Shown here one piece after another: positions 10,631 through 23,300 of a stretch of 64,000 nucleotides of DNA. The translations under genes and the position numbers were made by a program. Under the pieces are notes generated by a model, which saw only the letters and a list, made by a program, of their open reading frames with translations, ran no database searches and was not told the DNA's origin. Source of the DNA: Volutella citrinella (taxonomy: Eukaryota; Ascomycota; Sordariomycetes; Hypocreales; Nectriaceae); contig JAWZSP010000005.1 of NCBI GenBank assembly GCA_034401135.1, positions 1,674,001 to 1,738,000 of the forward strand, read 5' to 3'. How positions within the stretch are numbered: position 1 is the first letter of the stretch; each line of letters starts with the position of its first letter.

Positions 10631-13326
10631 GGTGGCGGCGAGGCTGAGGGCAGGTCGGCGGTGGGCGTCGTCGTAGGATGTTTGCGGCGTTGACAAATGT
10701 TGGTTGAGGTCGAGCTTCCTCGAGTCCCAGTCAGCCGCTTGGTTGATGGGGGGCTCCACCAGACGGCCGGGCGGCGAGTCGGGCAGTGAGCAACGTGAAT
10801 TGATGGATGCGTAAATCGGCCGCGCGGGGCACTCCGGCGTGGTCGGGGATCGGGGATGCGGTGAGGGAGACGAAGGGGAAGCCGAGGCGGCCGTCGCGAC
10901 TGGAGACGGAGCAGACGGGGACGGCGAGATGGCAACGGATGCTTTTGAGGAGGGCGTGAATGACGAAGGTGCCAACTTCACGCCAGCAATGGTTGGGGTT
11001 TGGGGGGGAGGCCCCAGTACAAGTTAAGTTCAGGCTTGGGTGGGGTGGAGCTGAGGACAAGATTCTGGGGCCGTTCCATTGCGATGTGCTGGCTGCCTGG
11101 CGCCCACGCTCACGCCGTGACCTCCATGGCAAGTGCGACACACCTCAGTTGCGGGCAGTGGTTTTCTGCCGTAGGCGTGGCAAGTACCCGTGGACCACAT
11201 CGAAGTTGCCAGGTAAGGCTGGCCGCCCAGGGCATTTACAAGTCTGGCCTGCCCATGGCACACCCTGACCACCTCACTGAACGGGCCCTGGCAGTTTGAG
11301 CTGGTTGGACCTTCGGCAGTGGGCGCAGCTCCCTGGGTTGGCCGCTAACAGGGATGACGGCTCACCTCAACTCTCCCTAGGTATAGTACCTACTGCTACA
11401 GCGAGGGCTCGCACAAGAACACCTCCAATATGAAGCTTCCATCACGAGGTGCGGCAGGTTCAATACGAGCCCTGGCCCGAGTTTCATTTCCGCACCTGCT
11501 CAGCCACCACCTGGGTCGGTTAGCACCATACCTACGTACCTTACACATGCCAAGTGCGGGTGTTGCCCACCCGTTCCAAGAGAACTCTACACGTTCAATG
11601 CGTCGTATGCCTTTGCTCATCCCTGCCACATCCCCTGCGCCGTCGCCCTAAGAGTTCCAGGTGTCCATAATGCCAGATGAAACGCCCTCTTGGCCAGTCA
11701 CAGGAGCGTCCATCTTGCGCGCGTATGGGCTCTTGTAATTATTGATTCAATACGCGCAGCACGCCCCTTATCATCTACTCGATCTCATGGCCAACACCTA
11801 GAGTTCAGTGGCGCCTCGGGCCCAAGCATCCGATAATGGAGGGGGGAAACGGACGTGCTTCCGGCTGGCCAGAGTGTATGATTAACCCTGTGTGGAAGCC
11901 CCCTCCCGATTGCCCTCACCAGCCAGAGGGCGAGGGACCTCAACGGCCGTACGTCTGTTGTAGCGGCTGACGACTCGTCCTTTAGAGCCTGCTTGACAAG
12001 AAACGTCACCATTGATAGATACGACCCAACTCACAACGACTGTCAGAACTCTTTGCTAGCTTGCCTAATCACCTGGCCTCCCGTCAGCCATCTCGCACTA
12101 ACACTCTAGCACTGATACTGCCATCTGCATCTCCCATCCTTCGCGCCATCTGCAACGCCTTCACTATGAAGCTGGCAGATGGGGTAATTACATTGACAAC
12201 TTGCTCTTAGGTTTGGGAATTTCCTACCTCCCCGACTGCCACGTCTTCCTTCCGATAGATGCTCATCTCGACAGGCGACCAGGGCGCCTTACAAGCCTAT
12301 CAAGGTATTCTCCCGTTGTGACGCTCTCATGAATAATTGCCTCTCTCTCCAAATCACTCTGCCACTGCCGCCTTTCCCGTGCCTTAGCAGAGTGCAGCCC
12401 CAATGGCGCCATGCAACCCGTTCCCAAGCGCCATGCAGCCACGCTAGTCGCGCAGAGCTTACAGAAGCTCTGGGTCTCTGACGCCAACGGCGGAGGCGGT
12501 GCCCCCCTCTACACAAGCCCTATAACCACCAAGACTGTCATACTATTATAGCCGCCTGACAAATCTATCTGATCCGTGGATCCTTTCACTGTCCACCTCT
12601 CCACTTATTAGTGCGACTGCTGGTCGGGCGAAAACGACCACGTTCTGGTTCGCCGGTGTGTCCATCATGACACAGCCCCTCAGTGTCGCAAGCGAGCGGC
12701 CGTCCCATCTTCAGCCCTACCCCAATAAGGCAAAATAGAGCAGGACGCTCAGGCCCGCAGCCTTGTTGGAGATTTCATCCACACATCTGCACATTGTCCT
12801 CGAATCGCTTCCGTAGTACCAGCATTGGTTCTCGTGATCAAAACCCACCGACGTAGCATCTTGTCTCTTCCATGCTGGCGACTGTAGATCCACCCGGAGC
12901 CCAGCCTCAGCGCTCGCTCACGCCTCACGCAAAGATCGCACACTGACAGAGAGCCAGCATTTGCCGAATACGCACAACGGTGAAGGTAACATGGTGTTCT
13001 GACCTAGTTCCGTCTCCATCTTAAACGCCACAGACAGAGGTCCAGGGTTGAGACATATAGAAGGGGCCTTACAAAGGCGACAAATCCCAGTCGGTTCCGC
13101 GTTGGTCCGTCTTACACGGCGAAAACGCCGCTCTGCTTGCCTCTCCAGGAACGTTCTCACTGCTGCGCACCTGCCAAGCAAGCATTTGTTCGTGTCCGTT
13201 ACATTTGTCTCTGGATATACCAGCAGGCCGCGCCCCATCGCGTCTAGTTGGGATGTCCCGTCAACCTGGCGGTCGACCCTCTCTACTTCTTCGCGCCTCA
13301 GCCGTCTCCTACCCTTGTCCCATACA
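10631..13326. other. intergenic region, 2.7 kb
   Basis: The part next to the transcription-factor gene is an open but ATG-less Ser/Pro-rich frame on the minus strand (10631-10981), probably its 5' leader. The remainder contains only short unconvincing frames. A run of TACCT/AGGTA-type words lies near 11380-11395 and 11527-11540. Nothing else is recognised. Confidence 0.5.
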
Positions 13327-14702
13327 TCACCTCTTATCCACGTCCACTCCTACTATGCGCAGGATGCCCAAATCGCTGTACGCAAGACAATATCTCGTAG
13401 GCGCCCACGCGACCACTGGGCACGCACCCGCCGTCTTGAAGGTGTGGACGTGCTCTCCAGTCTCAACATGGGATACCTCGAGACCAGACCCTATCGTGCA
13501 GATTTCTGTGTCAGCGTGCGTAAAGACAAGCCTCGGCGAGGCCCGACAGTTTTGCCTCACCTTCGTCGCTGCCACCCACGATAAAGCTGCCATCAAAAGT
13601 GAAACCTGTACAAGGCGCATGCGCAGTCAGTAGATGTCGCCGGAGCAAAAACAAATTACACACAAACCCAAGGCAAGGGCGGGGGGGACGAACTGAGACT
13701 TCTCGCTGGACCAACCATCCTACTAATGGTCCTCTGGCAGATCCAGTCTGTCGTATCCCAGAGAGCAATGATAGAGTCGGAACCTCCAGTCGCCAGATAC
13801 CGCCCCGTCGCCTGCAGCTCGGCCGTCAAACAAGATGACGTGTGCCCGCTCAGCTCGAACTCGGTAGACTCATCGCTGTGCTGCGACTGGAGGACTGGCT
13901 CGAATTCCGGATACGAGAGGATCCGGATGCGGCCCTCGGCCGTCGTAACGAAGATTTTCTTGCCGCTCCAGCAGAACGCGATCTGGTTCGTCTGGACAGA
14001 TTGCTGGTGGGAGCTGATGGGCGATGACTGGTTCGGCGACAAGATGTAGATGTTGTCGGCCTACCCGAATCGGATTCCCCGCGTCAGACCCTGGTGGCGA
14101 CAACGATGAGCTTGCTTACCTTGTTTCCCACAATGAGCGTCTGTCCGTCGGGCGCCCACGCAAGCGTGAAGGCGTCCCCGAGTCCCTTGACCTCATTGAA
14201 GCACGCCTTTGTCCGTACGTCCCAGAACTTGACCACGCCGTCGCTGCTCACACTGCAGAGCTCCGCGTCCTTGGTCGGATTGAAGGCCACCTTCTCGATG
14301 GACGAGGTGTGGCCCTTGAGCTCCGTCGAAAACTTGATGTGAGCCTTTTCGGGGTTCCCTGCATTCCTCGTTCAGCCCCACGATCGTAGTTCGCCTGGTT
14401 GGCTTCGCATCCTAGTACTGATAAAACTCACACACTCTCAGGACCTTTTCTGAGGATCCTGTAGCGACCAAAGTACCCAGCGGGTTCCATGCAATTGATC
14501 GAATGCTGCCGCATTCCAGTTAGCCTTGGACTTCTCTCTCACAACCGACCACAATTGGCAAGTTCACGACCCTGACTCACGTCGAGCCGCCGCCACCCCT
14601 CGATGTATTGGGGTCGTTGTAAGGCTGGCTTCTCAAGTTTGCAAAGTAGTCTGAAAAGTTGTCTTTGGAAAGACTCTGCCTGGCTCGTAACACAGGTGCC
14701 AT
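13327..14702 (-). CDS. TEX1: THO complex subunit Tex1/THO3 (WD40)
   Basis: WD40 beta-propeller subunit of the THO/TREX complex, which couples transcription elongation to mRNA packaging and nuclear export. Exons on the minus strand start at 14702 (14702-14581, 14505-14432, 14358-14120, from 14060, then two 3' exons) and join in frame. The N-terminal segment reads DNFSDYFANLRSQPYND, then blade motifs: SIRSIAWNPLGTLVATGS with VLRVW; GHTSSIEKVAFNP with DGVVKFWDVR; a blade with ILSYPEF; and LATGGSDSIIALWDTTDW. The last recognisable elements are SFTFDGSFIVGGSDE and SGLEVSHVETGE with VVAWAPTRYCLAYSD, a hallmark of the Tex1/THOC3 family. The ATG at 14702 is the first one in frame with the propeller. 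Two small 5' exons make it easy to mis-annotate. The last intron joins DEE across a GTGAGG donor at about 13560. Confidence 0.88.
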
Positions 14703-16015
14703 CTTTGCTCGTCGCGACCTGCCAGCAAGCCAACCGGAACTGAGAGGATTGGATGTTTAGAGAACGGTCGGTTCAGCCAGTAATCTGAAGATCACCTCGT
14801 GCAGCAGCTCTATACAGCAATGCCGTGCTACGGTCTCCTCTGGTTGCACTCAACAGATCTGGGCCTAAGCAGGGGTCTGGGGGCCTGAGAAATTGGTGGT
14901 CGGTACACCAAAGGTATGCTGCAATTGAATGTTGCAAAGCCCTTTGTCGTTGATTGGGAAGGTTCGCTGAGGTGGATGCCGCCTTCGCAGTGAGCTCAAA
15001 ACCGGACTAGGGTCTCACATCAGGCCTCGATTGAACCCGGCCCCGCCAAAAACCATGCTCTCATACGCTACCACTTTAGGTACGCAATTAGCCCGCGTCT
15101 CCCACAGCAACGGGCTTTGTTTACTTTGCTCTCGAACCACACGAACCACGAACCCACACCGACATGCAGTCATCACCTGTTGGGTCTTGGCTCATCCCTT
15201 GCTGTTGTGGCTGTTATGATTATTGTGGTTCTTGTGATTGTTGTTTGATATTGTTGTTGTTATTGTTAGGCTGTCATCCAGGATCTAAGCTGAGGCGAGA
15301 TGAGTGCACAACAGGCACAAAGCTGAGGCAGGCACATGCACATCCACACAGGAATCAAGTCAAGAAATAATCAGCGAGTCGTGAAATGCAAAGTCTGATT
15401 CCAGTTCCTAGGCACCAATCCGTAATCCGGCCATGGTATATGTACAATTGTCCAGCACGGTCCTTTCCCAAGGCAACCGCCAACATGTACGAGGGCTCTT
15501 CCGAGATCCCAGGATAGACCATTATGAAGCTCCCACGCCTGACCTCTCTTTTCGAAGCGCAGCTTCAATCAACAGCAGCCCAAGCCTGAGCAGCTCATGG
15601 TTATCAATTACCACCGACCTATGCCCAAGAACGTGCCGCCTTGGGCAGCATGCAACTCCAACCTGCCAAACCAAGCCTTCCAAATAGTGTAACTGCAAGC
15701 GCCAGAGACTCCAAGCGCCATGTATGAGACGAATACCATGTTGCGAAAATGAAGAGTAACCAGGCAGCACACACAAGTGACTGCCCACTTATCAAGTCGG
15801 TGAGAATATGAATCCAGACAGAGGCAACGAGGTGGCCCGCGCCCATGACCTCGCCCTCTACCTAGCAGCTGCCAAGCTGCCGCGATGATCGGTGCATCAA
15901 ATAAGGTGTCGTTTTAGTATTAACGTCGTAAGGTGGCTGAAGAGGCCCAACTCGATCCAATCGCCAGCTTGTCGTATCCTAACTTTTCATTGATGTTAGA
16001 AGAGTGCCAGGACGC
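14703..16015. other. intergenic region, 1.3 kb
   Basis: Tex1 upstream region and cyclin 3' flank. A T/G-rich low-complexity tract (repeated TTGTTG and TTATTG words) lies at about 15210-15270 on the + strand. No gene is supported. Confidence 0.5.
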
Positions 16016-17593
16016 CTATGATATTTGGTCCAGCGTCAGCTCGACATCTTCAACGTCGAAGATGGCGGCGTTCTTTTTAGCCCACTGACGGGCCAGGATA
16101 GAAGCTGCAACATCATGTCAGTGTGGTTCGTATTACCGACTGCGATCAGACACATACCCTTCAAGAACTTCTTGCTAGCATACTTCTTGAAGAAGGCTTC
16201 GTGAACGACGGGTCGGGCAAGGTAGTCCACCATCAGGCTGATGACAGGCTCGATCTCATCCGCGGTGTACCCGGCATAGTATGAAAGAGTCGCGTCCTGG
16301 TTTCAGTCAGTATTAGGTTACGGAGTCATTAGTGTCAACGGCACGTACCCATTCGCCACGGTCAAGCATAAGGCGTGAGAGATACATGGCGGCAGCGGCA
16401 ATGTGGCTGGGTCGATAGGCCATGAATCGGTGGTCCAGGAGGCTAATCTCCATCAAGTACTTGCCGATGGTTCGAGACTGGATGTCATAGTTGTCCGCCT
16501 TCGACACCCGGCGGAGGAAGTTCATGGGGTTGGGATAGCTGAGGTCGTAATCCAAGGTGCTCAGAACAAATCGCTCGGCGCTGAGAATCTCCGCCTCGCT
16601 GAAGCCGTCATCGGCAATGCGTCTGAAGTTCTCCACATGAGGAGACAGGACCTCCTCATACTTGGAGGCAATGAACATGGCAGTAATACCAACCAGCTGG
16701 AGGCGGTCGAGCTGGACAACTTTTTCGGAGAGGAAGCGGTCAATGATGTTGACAGCCAGGAAGAGAGTCTCGGGAAGCAGGTGGAAACGAGTGTGGACCT
16801 CGATAAGCCAGTCGACCAGAATACCACGCGTCTTCCACTCCAAATCATCCTGGTGAGCCATATACTGAGGGTTGGGAATGGACTTGCACTCAAGGTCACG
16901 AAGGTACTCGAAGATCTCATTCGCGTACTCGGCAACCATCAGCGGGTCATCCAAATCCTCAGTGTCGAGGTCCTTGACGTCGGGGGGGTATGAGAAGGGG
17001 ACATCAACCTCAAGGTCCTCCTTGAGCTCGGGCATTGGCTTGGCCTCGGGCTCCTTCTGCTTCTTTCGGGCAGGCTCGTTCTCGTCGACAGGTGCATTCT
17101 CCTTGGGGACAGCGGCAACCTTTCGCTTCTGCACGCCACCAACGACTCCGGAGCCAGAACCAGGTCGCTTCTCGGCCTTCTTGGTGGTATTGATTTGGCC
17201 ATTGCGGCTACCAGCTCGAGCGGTCTTCTGAATGCCCTGGGGCTTGTCGACCTTCGAGGTCAGGGTAGTCTTGCCACCCTTCTTTCCTTCGGCACCATCA
17301 TTCTTTCCAACATTGCTGACATCCCCCAACGCTGAGCGTTTTCGAATTCCGGCAGCGGTTGTGGCGTTCACTCCGGCTTTCTTCGTCTGCAGGGTGGATT
17401 TGGCAGGCATGGCGAACTCATCCACGTTGAGAGCAGCGGCCTTGGCTCGAGTCATACGCGTCGTACCACTGTTCTCGTCGTTCTCGTTGGAGACGATGCG
17501 TGTACGAGCAGGTCGGCCCTATGAGACGCGTTAGAATTCGCGTATTGCTTCCAACGGTGCTGGGGCGCGTCGGAGTCAACTTACCGGAGGCAT
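16016..17593 (-). CDS. G2/mitotic B-type cyclin
   Basis: Regulatory subunit of Cdk1 for mitotic entry; orthologous in type to NimE of Aspergillus and Clb2 of yeast. A 9-nt first coding exon (MPP, 17593-17585) is joined to the main exon beginning GRPARTRIVSNEN, then two short C-terminal exons end at 16016. Residues 1-180 are Lys/Ala-rich and hold an Arg-containing RKRSALGDVSN segment that fits the extended destruction-box style of mitotic cyclins (R-x-x-L-x-x-x-x-N). The cyclin box begins with WKTRGILVDWLIEVHTRF (MRAILVDWL-type signature) and continues through ETLFLAVNIIDRFLS, GITAMFIASKYEE and SAERFVLSTLDYDLSYPNP. The second cyclin fold contains DHRFMAYRPSHIAAAAMYLSR. The C terminus reads KFLKASILARQWAKKN. 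The assignment as a B cyclin is firm; which paralogue is not. Confidence 0.92.
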
Positions 17594-18068
17594 CTTGAAG
17601 ATCTAGTATTGTTGACTGGGTCGAATACTGCACCAGAGGCGGAGCTGTGGGAGCTGTCAGAAGACGCGTCGGGATAAAATTTTGGAGCGAGAAGAAAAGA
17701 TAATCGAGTTGGTGGAAACCGGTTCAACAGTATGCATGGAGCTGCTGAGACAATCGAATGAAAAGAGGAATTTGGTAAGCTTACCTCTGGGTCCAAGGTA
17801 GATGAATGTCCGACACAGTACCGTGGATGGAATGTTGTTGTCGTGAAGATATCGAGGGCAGGCTAGTTAGTTGCGTCAGAGAAGGTTGGCCCAGCCCGGT
17901 AAGGAAGTAGTTGGGGACGCGAGAGGATGTGAGGAGAGGAGGACAATGGGAGCAACAAGCGGAGGCGAGGTGTTTATGTTGAAGGTTTGGGTTGTGAGGA
18001 CGATGAAAGAAGTGTTTTGAGGAGCGGAGCAGGGAGGGACGTGGAGTGGACCAGGCGCGGCTGGAGTG

Positions 18069-18080
18069 AGGTACGTACCT
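18069..18080. repeat. palindrome AGGTACGTACCT, copy 1
   Basis: A perfect 12-bp inverted repeat, seen directly. A second copy, extended to 14 bp, lies 487 bases to the right. Read on either strand it also matches the AG|GTACGT splice-donor consensus, so it may be a 5'-leader intron donor rather than a protein-binding site. Confidence 0.5.
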
Positions 18081-18555
18081 TTTGGTGTCGCGCGGCGGCT
18101 CGCGAAGGACGGTTGCTACGTCAGGATTCGAGCGTGATGTCCCACTCAGCCGCTGAGGATTGGATACTGAGCCAAGGGAGACGTGACAGGGCCACAGGGA
18201 CGTGTAGCAATGCACGGCCAGACGCGAGGTCGAAAAAAAAAAGTAAGAGTCTCAATCAGCTGTCGGCCAGGGCAGCAGTTTACAGCGAGAGAGGCAGCGA
18301 GTCAAGACAACAACAGAACGGGAACAAAGTTGATGAGGCGGCGAGGATGGACAGGATCAACAACTGATGCTAGCTGGTTAGTATCTTGTGGAGGGGAGGT
18401 CGAGAGCTTCCTACTAGGCTGGTGGCAAGCTGGAGGGCGGCTTGGGCAGGTCTGGAGACTGGCTGGAACAGAATGGGGCCAGGCGGGCTTCAACTCGGCA
18501 GGCCACCAAAAACGGCCAACGCGACAAGGCCGGACAAGGGTTGGCGTGAGAAAGC

Positions 18556-18569
18556 GAGGTACGTACCTC
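18556..18569. repeat. palindrome GAGGTACGTACCTC, copy 2
   Basis: A perfect 14-bp inverted repeat that contains copy 1. It lies 0.53 kb upstream of the uL2m start and 0.96 kb upstream of the cyclin start. Confidence 0.5.
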
Positions 18570-19101
18570 TAAAACTCCACAGTCAACATTGGCAACCGCG
18601 GGGCAACGCTCCTACCATTGGCCGAGACACCGGGAGGCTGGTCGCACGCGAGAGCACAGGCCCTGTGGCTCGTCGCGCCCTCGGCTGCAGTGCTGCGCCA
18701 CATGAACTGGCAGCCTCGACACGGTCTGCTGTGGCTTGAACCTGAGGTCGGCTGTACCCGCTCGGCCAAAGGTTAATGCCAAACCCGACGGAAATTTCAA
18801 TGTGTGAGGCAGTCGGACGACATCCCATCACCAGCACCGGGTGAGCGACGACGTCGAGCAAGTGCCCTTGACGACTGCGAGCGCCGCTAATTGCATTTCG
18901 ACGCTTGTGTGGGTGACATTGGCTGCTCGAGGATCTCCTTGTCAGCCAATGCCAGCAGGTTGCCCGCCAAACGAGCTCCAGCAACATCGTCAAGCTCCTT
19001 TTTTCAGGTCTTGCCTGTAACTACGTTTCGCTGGCATTGCCAACTGAGGGCACCAGCAATTTCAAAAACACAGACTCCCGCGACTCGGTAGGGCATCCAA
19101 G

Positions 19102-20359
19102 ATGCTCTCCCAGCAGCTCCCGTTCGCCGCGGCCCGCCAGGCCGTTCTGCGCCTCGCCTTGAACCGTTCCGCGGCCCGATCATATGCGACTTTCCCGAGC
19201 TCCAGCGCCACCTCCTCCGCCGCTCCCACCGTTGAGTCTACGCCCGCGAAGAGGTCCGGTGGCCAGTCTGCTATCCTCCGCACCTACAAGCCGCGGACTC
19301 CTGGTGTGCGACATTTGAAGCGGCCGATCAACGATCACCTGTGGAAGGGGCGAGCATTTCTTCCGCTGACCTTCCCCAAGAAGGGCCAAGCCAAGGGTGG
19401 CCGAAACGTGTCGGGACGAATCACTGTGCGGCACCGTGGAGGTGGTGCCAAGAGGAGGATACGAACTGTCGACTTTGTGCGCAACCGTCCTGGGCCGCAT
19501 CTGGTTGAGCGAATTGAGTATGACCCCGGCCGAAGCGCGCACATTGCGCTCCTCACGGAGAAGGCTACCGGCCGCAAGTCGTACATTCTCGCTGCCGACG
19601 GTCTGCGGTCCGGCGACATTGTCCACAGCTATCGTGCCGGCATCCCTCAGGATCTCCTGGACAGCATGGGAGGTGTGGTCGATCCCGGTATTCTCGCCGC
19701 CAAGACTGCCTTCCGTGGCAACTGCCTGCCGATGCACATGATTCCCGTCGGAAGCACCGTCTTCGCCGTCGGGTCTTCGGCCAAGCGAGGAGCCGTCTTC
19801 TGCCGCAGCGCCGGAACCTCTGCCGTGGTGGTCAACAAGAACGAGGAGACCAAGGACGATGGTACCAAGGTCATGACTGGCAAGCACGTCGAGGTGCGAC
19901 TGCAGAGTGGTGAAGTTCGCCGTGTCAGCAAGAACGCGTGCGCCACCATTGGCGTTGCCAGCAACATTCACCACCACTACCGGCAACTGGGTAAGGCTGG
20001 CCGCAGCCGATGGCTCAACATCCGACCCACGGTCCGTGGTGTGGCCATGAACAAGGGTATGTCCATCTCACGGCACGTATGTGACTGACATTGGCAACGC
20101 ATTCTAACGCTGGCAATAGTCGACCATCCCCACGGTGGTGGTAGAGGTAAATCGAAGGGTAACCGTCACCCCGTCACCCCCTGGGGCAAGCCTGTACGTT
20201 TTATCAAGCTCTTTTCCGTTTTGATTTAGACAGCACTGCTAACACGGCCACCAACAGACCAAGAGCGGTTACAAGACCCGTCGCAAGCACAACATCAACA
20301 AGTGGGTTGTCGTGCCGCGTGTGCGCAACCACGGCAAGCGTCGCAGCAAGAACGCATAA
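19102..20359 (+). CDS. RML2: mitochondrial large-subunit ribosomal protein uL2m (Rml2)
   Basis: Component of the mitoribosome peptidyl-transferase region. Exons 19102-20056, 20120-20193 and 20258-20359 join in frame to 376 residues. Residues 1-45 are rich in Arg, Ala and Ser with few acids, a mitochondrial presequence. The body shows the L2 signatures [38 protein letters not shown] and [12 protein letters not shown] in the RNA-binding domain. The C-terminal domain has [21 protein letters not shown], split exactly by the first intron (N-K|V-D). That loop contains the conserved His implicated in peptidyl transfer. The protein ends in the basic [12 protein letters not shown] segment. Bacterial L2 is about 273 residues; the extra length is mostly the presequence and an acidic insert (about residues 250-262). 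The start is the first ATG after a pyrimidine-rich leader. Confidence 0.95.
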
Positions 20360-23300
20360 AAATGTACGAGGCCATTTACTGGGAGGAGAGGGGAGGCGAG
20401 GCGAGGCGATGCACAATGGGGAAGGGGCCTGTGGATGCGTCCCAGTGCATTGTACAATATGACGCTGCATTGTACCATATGTGATATTATAGAGATCAGG
20501 CGCACGGGCGTGCGAATGAAGCAAAAAATCTCTTCAGCTTGATACAGTCCTCCATCGAAGTTTTGATGCGTACATGTTTCTACCATCTGGTAAGCCACCT
20601 CGTGGGTGGATGGTCCAGGTTCAGCTATCGCGCCTGGGCCGGTTGTCCGGACCACAATGCCTCGCCTCTGGCTAGGCAAACGGCGAGTTTATGTGATTGT
20701 TTCCTACCTTAGTCGCGTGTTGTTGTTTTGGGCACAATGACTTGTTTACATTGGATGGTTCGTTTCTTTCCCCCGTCGCTTACCCTGAAGCGAGCTGTTA
20801 TCCATGCGCCCGGCTTTGTCTGGCATTGGTCCTTTCGTCAGATGGGCCAATCGGGTTTTGTATTCGTCGTGTTCCCTCTAAGCGCATTGCCGATTACCGT
20901 CTGTCTACCTATGCGCCTGGGCCGTTTCAGGACAGGTGAATGCAAAGGTTGTTTCACGGCCAACGGTTGAACTTTAAGAGGAAAAATCACACCAGAAAGT
21001 GACGCTGGGGGCTAATAAACATGTCGCCTGTGGAGCGCGAAACACTCCCCTGTCAGCGAATGCAGGGTAGGAAACCAAGAACCAAAGGGCCTACAGGGTA
21101 AAAACGCCGAGCACCACCCTTGGCAACCACTCGGTGACGAATCGAGGCAAATGTAAGCAGTCCATTCGCTTCCTCGTCGGGTCGTCACAGCGGCTACAAA
21201 AGATGGGAAGCCCTGGGTGGGCAACGCCAGCTGCACACAAGGAAACTGTTCTTCGGGATATTTCTTCATCCTGTGACGGACAAGACATGGCGCATGTCAG
21301 AACAATGCTTCAAAGCTGAGTAAATACCTCAGGCTGAGACGCCACATATCATGCGCTTTGTTCGCCCCAGACTTTCCACACAATGCCAAGAATGACACTG
21401 TGGCGTCGTCGACAAGCTGCCATCATTGTAACTGACAAGCGAGGAATAGGTATGCTAAGCCACAGCAGCGGGAAGCATGGCGCAGTTAGTGGCTGGCTAG
21501 CATCTAATTATGGCAAACTGCCAGCGCTGACTGGAGTCCGCGGAATCCACGGGATGATGTCCCCGTCCAACAGCGCAGCACTGTCAAAACCCCGGACCGT
21601 CTTTGTTCGCAGCAAAGTTCTCGAAGCAGAATGCCAAGACGCCTTGCATTTCGGCATGGCGAGGTCATTGCCGCGGCGGCGGAGAATAAAGGAGAAGCCC
21701 GGGAGCACATTTGAACAAATGTCACGCGCCAGAGTCCACTGACGTCTTCATTGCCGATCCGCCACCCACAGCCTCGAAGATCTCGCGCAGATTGGGTACC
21801 TGTTGACATACGTACCGCCAAGACGAGCTTATCGGGTATAACAATTTAGGCCTGAATTCGTCTCTTTATCATTGACTGGCGTGTTATTTTATTTTTGCTC
21901 CAATACTTTTTCTTGTCGTCGGGGAGCACCCCCCCAGTACTGTAGCGCGGCCGACCAAGGTCATCTAATAATCCGAGGCGTGCTCTGGATCCATCCAGAC
22001 ATAAGCGCCGTGACCATGATTCGACCGGAATGTCGATGCCGTGAAGGATGACAATGGAAGGGGTACTCTTAAATGGTCTGTCTCTCAAACGTCGCATGCC
22101 CTATGTCATTTGTTCCATGATCTATCGAGTCTGTCTCATGCGCTGTGGAGTCCTCGGACAACCAACCACATCTCCGAGCTGAGTAATTGGACACTTGACA
22201 TTCGACCATGAGGCATTAGGCTCGGCATATCGGAGGGATGACGACGACTATCGCCGAGATGGGTGCATGGTAGCAGCACAGGCAAACACGATATGAAGCG
22301 ATCAGAGGGCACGTGGTCGCTCTTAATTGCCATGTATTGGTAGGATGGGAGCGAGAGCACACGACTCATCTGCATCATCATCTCGGGTGGTTGTTTGGTG
22401 GTGGTTTCAAACGGGTCTCAATCCGCCAAGCCCCCGGCCCGGCAATCGAGGCCGGCGGTACGGTCTTACTGCTGGACCACCGGCCACCCCCCTTCAGAGA
22501 GTTGGACAGCACTAGCAGTCTGGAGACCCGCTGTCGGGTTCCCTTGGCTGCCAAGTGCCAGAGGCAGCCAGGTGCACTAGGAACGTCCCAAGAGCCCGCT
22601 GCACTGAGAGAATTCGCGGGCGGTCTTGGCGAGACAAAGAGGCGCTGGAGTGTGGACTGCCCAGCAGATGAGGCACACTGGCGGAAATAGCAGCACCTCA
22701 TTAGTAGACGTCGCCCCCAGCACACACGCGACCATTTCCCCAAACCAGCGCGCTGGGCTACGGGCACACGACGCTCAACCGCCAAGTCGTATTTTTCGGC
22801 CCATGGTGGCCGTCTGCTTACTTGGGCTCGTCGCACCGCCGCCCTGAGGTCAGCACAGCCTCGTCGCTCATGCGCACACGAACCATGTTCGGCGCGCGCG
22901 AAGGAGGGGACCTGACGTCGAAATAAAGCTGGGGCCCTAATCCGGACGCCCTGGACCAATTGCTCGTAAAATCCAAAGCCAAAGCCGGATTAGCTAAAAG
23001 CCCAAAGCCCCAACTGGAGAGACCGCCGTATGAGGCTGTCTATCTCCTTGGCTACACCGCAAGCCGTCGCCTCCGCTCGATGCTGCTGTGAATGTAAGGG
23101 AACAAGTCCTACCAAGACAAGCCAAGAGATATCTAGGGATTCGGCACCACAGCCACCGGCCTCAACACATCATCACGGTGCTCCTCTCGCTCCCTTCTCA
23201 CGCACCGCAGCATTTTTTCCTCCAAAGGCCCAAACCGCCAAGCGACACACGCCCCTTGCCCTTGGCGCCGGAAGCACGGAGTCTGGATCCCCCTCTCTTG

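Larger units (their letters stand above)
17594..19101. other. shared divergent upstream region of cyclin B and uL2m
   Basis: The cyclin gene reads leftwards and the uL2m gene rightwards from this 1.5 kb stretch. It contains two AGGTACGTACCT palindromes (18069-18080 and 18556-18569) and, on the minus strand, an AGAG|GTAAGC donor-like site near 17787. All would work as 5' splice sites in a long cyclin leader. No protein frame is convincing. Confidence 0.5.

Noticed and set aside
10631..10981. Longer N terminus for the Zn2Cys6 protein
   Set aside because: The open frame begins with GTG and has no ATG until 10630; nuclear fungal genes normally need ATG.
18090..18180. A tRNA-like stretch on the minus strand containing CTCGAATCC and GGCTCAGT
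   Set aside because: The spacing and stems do not form a cloverleaf; acceptor arms do not pair.
19180..19986. A 268-codon minus-strand frame
   Set aside because: Antisense shadow of uL2m.
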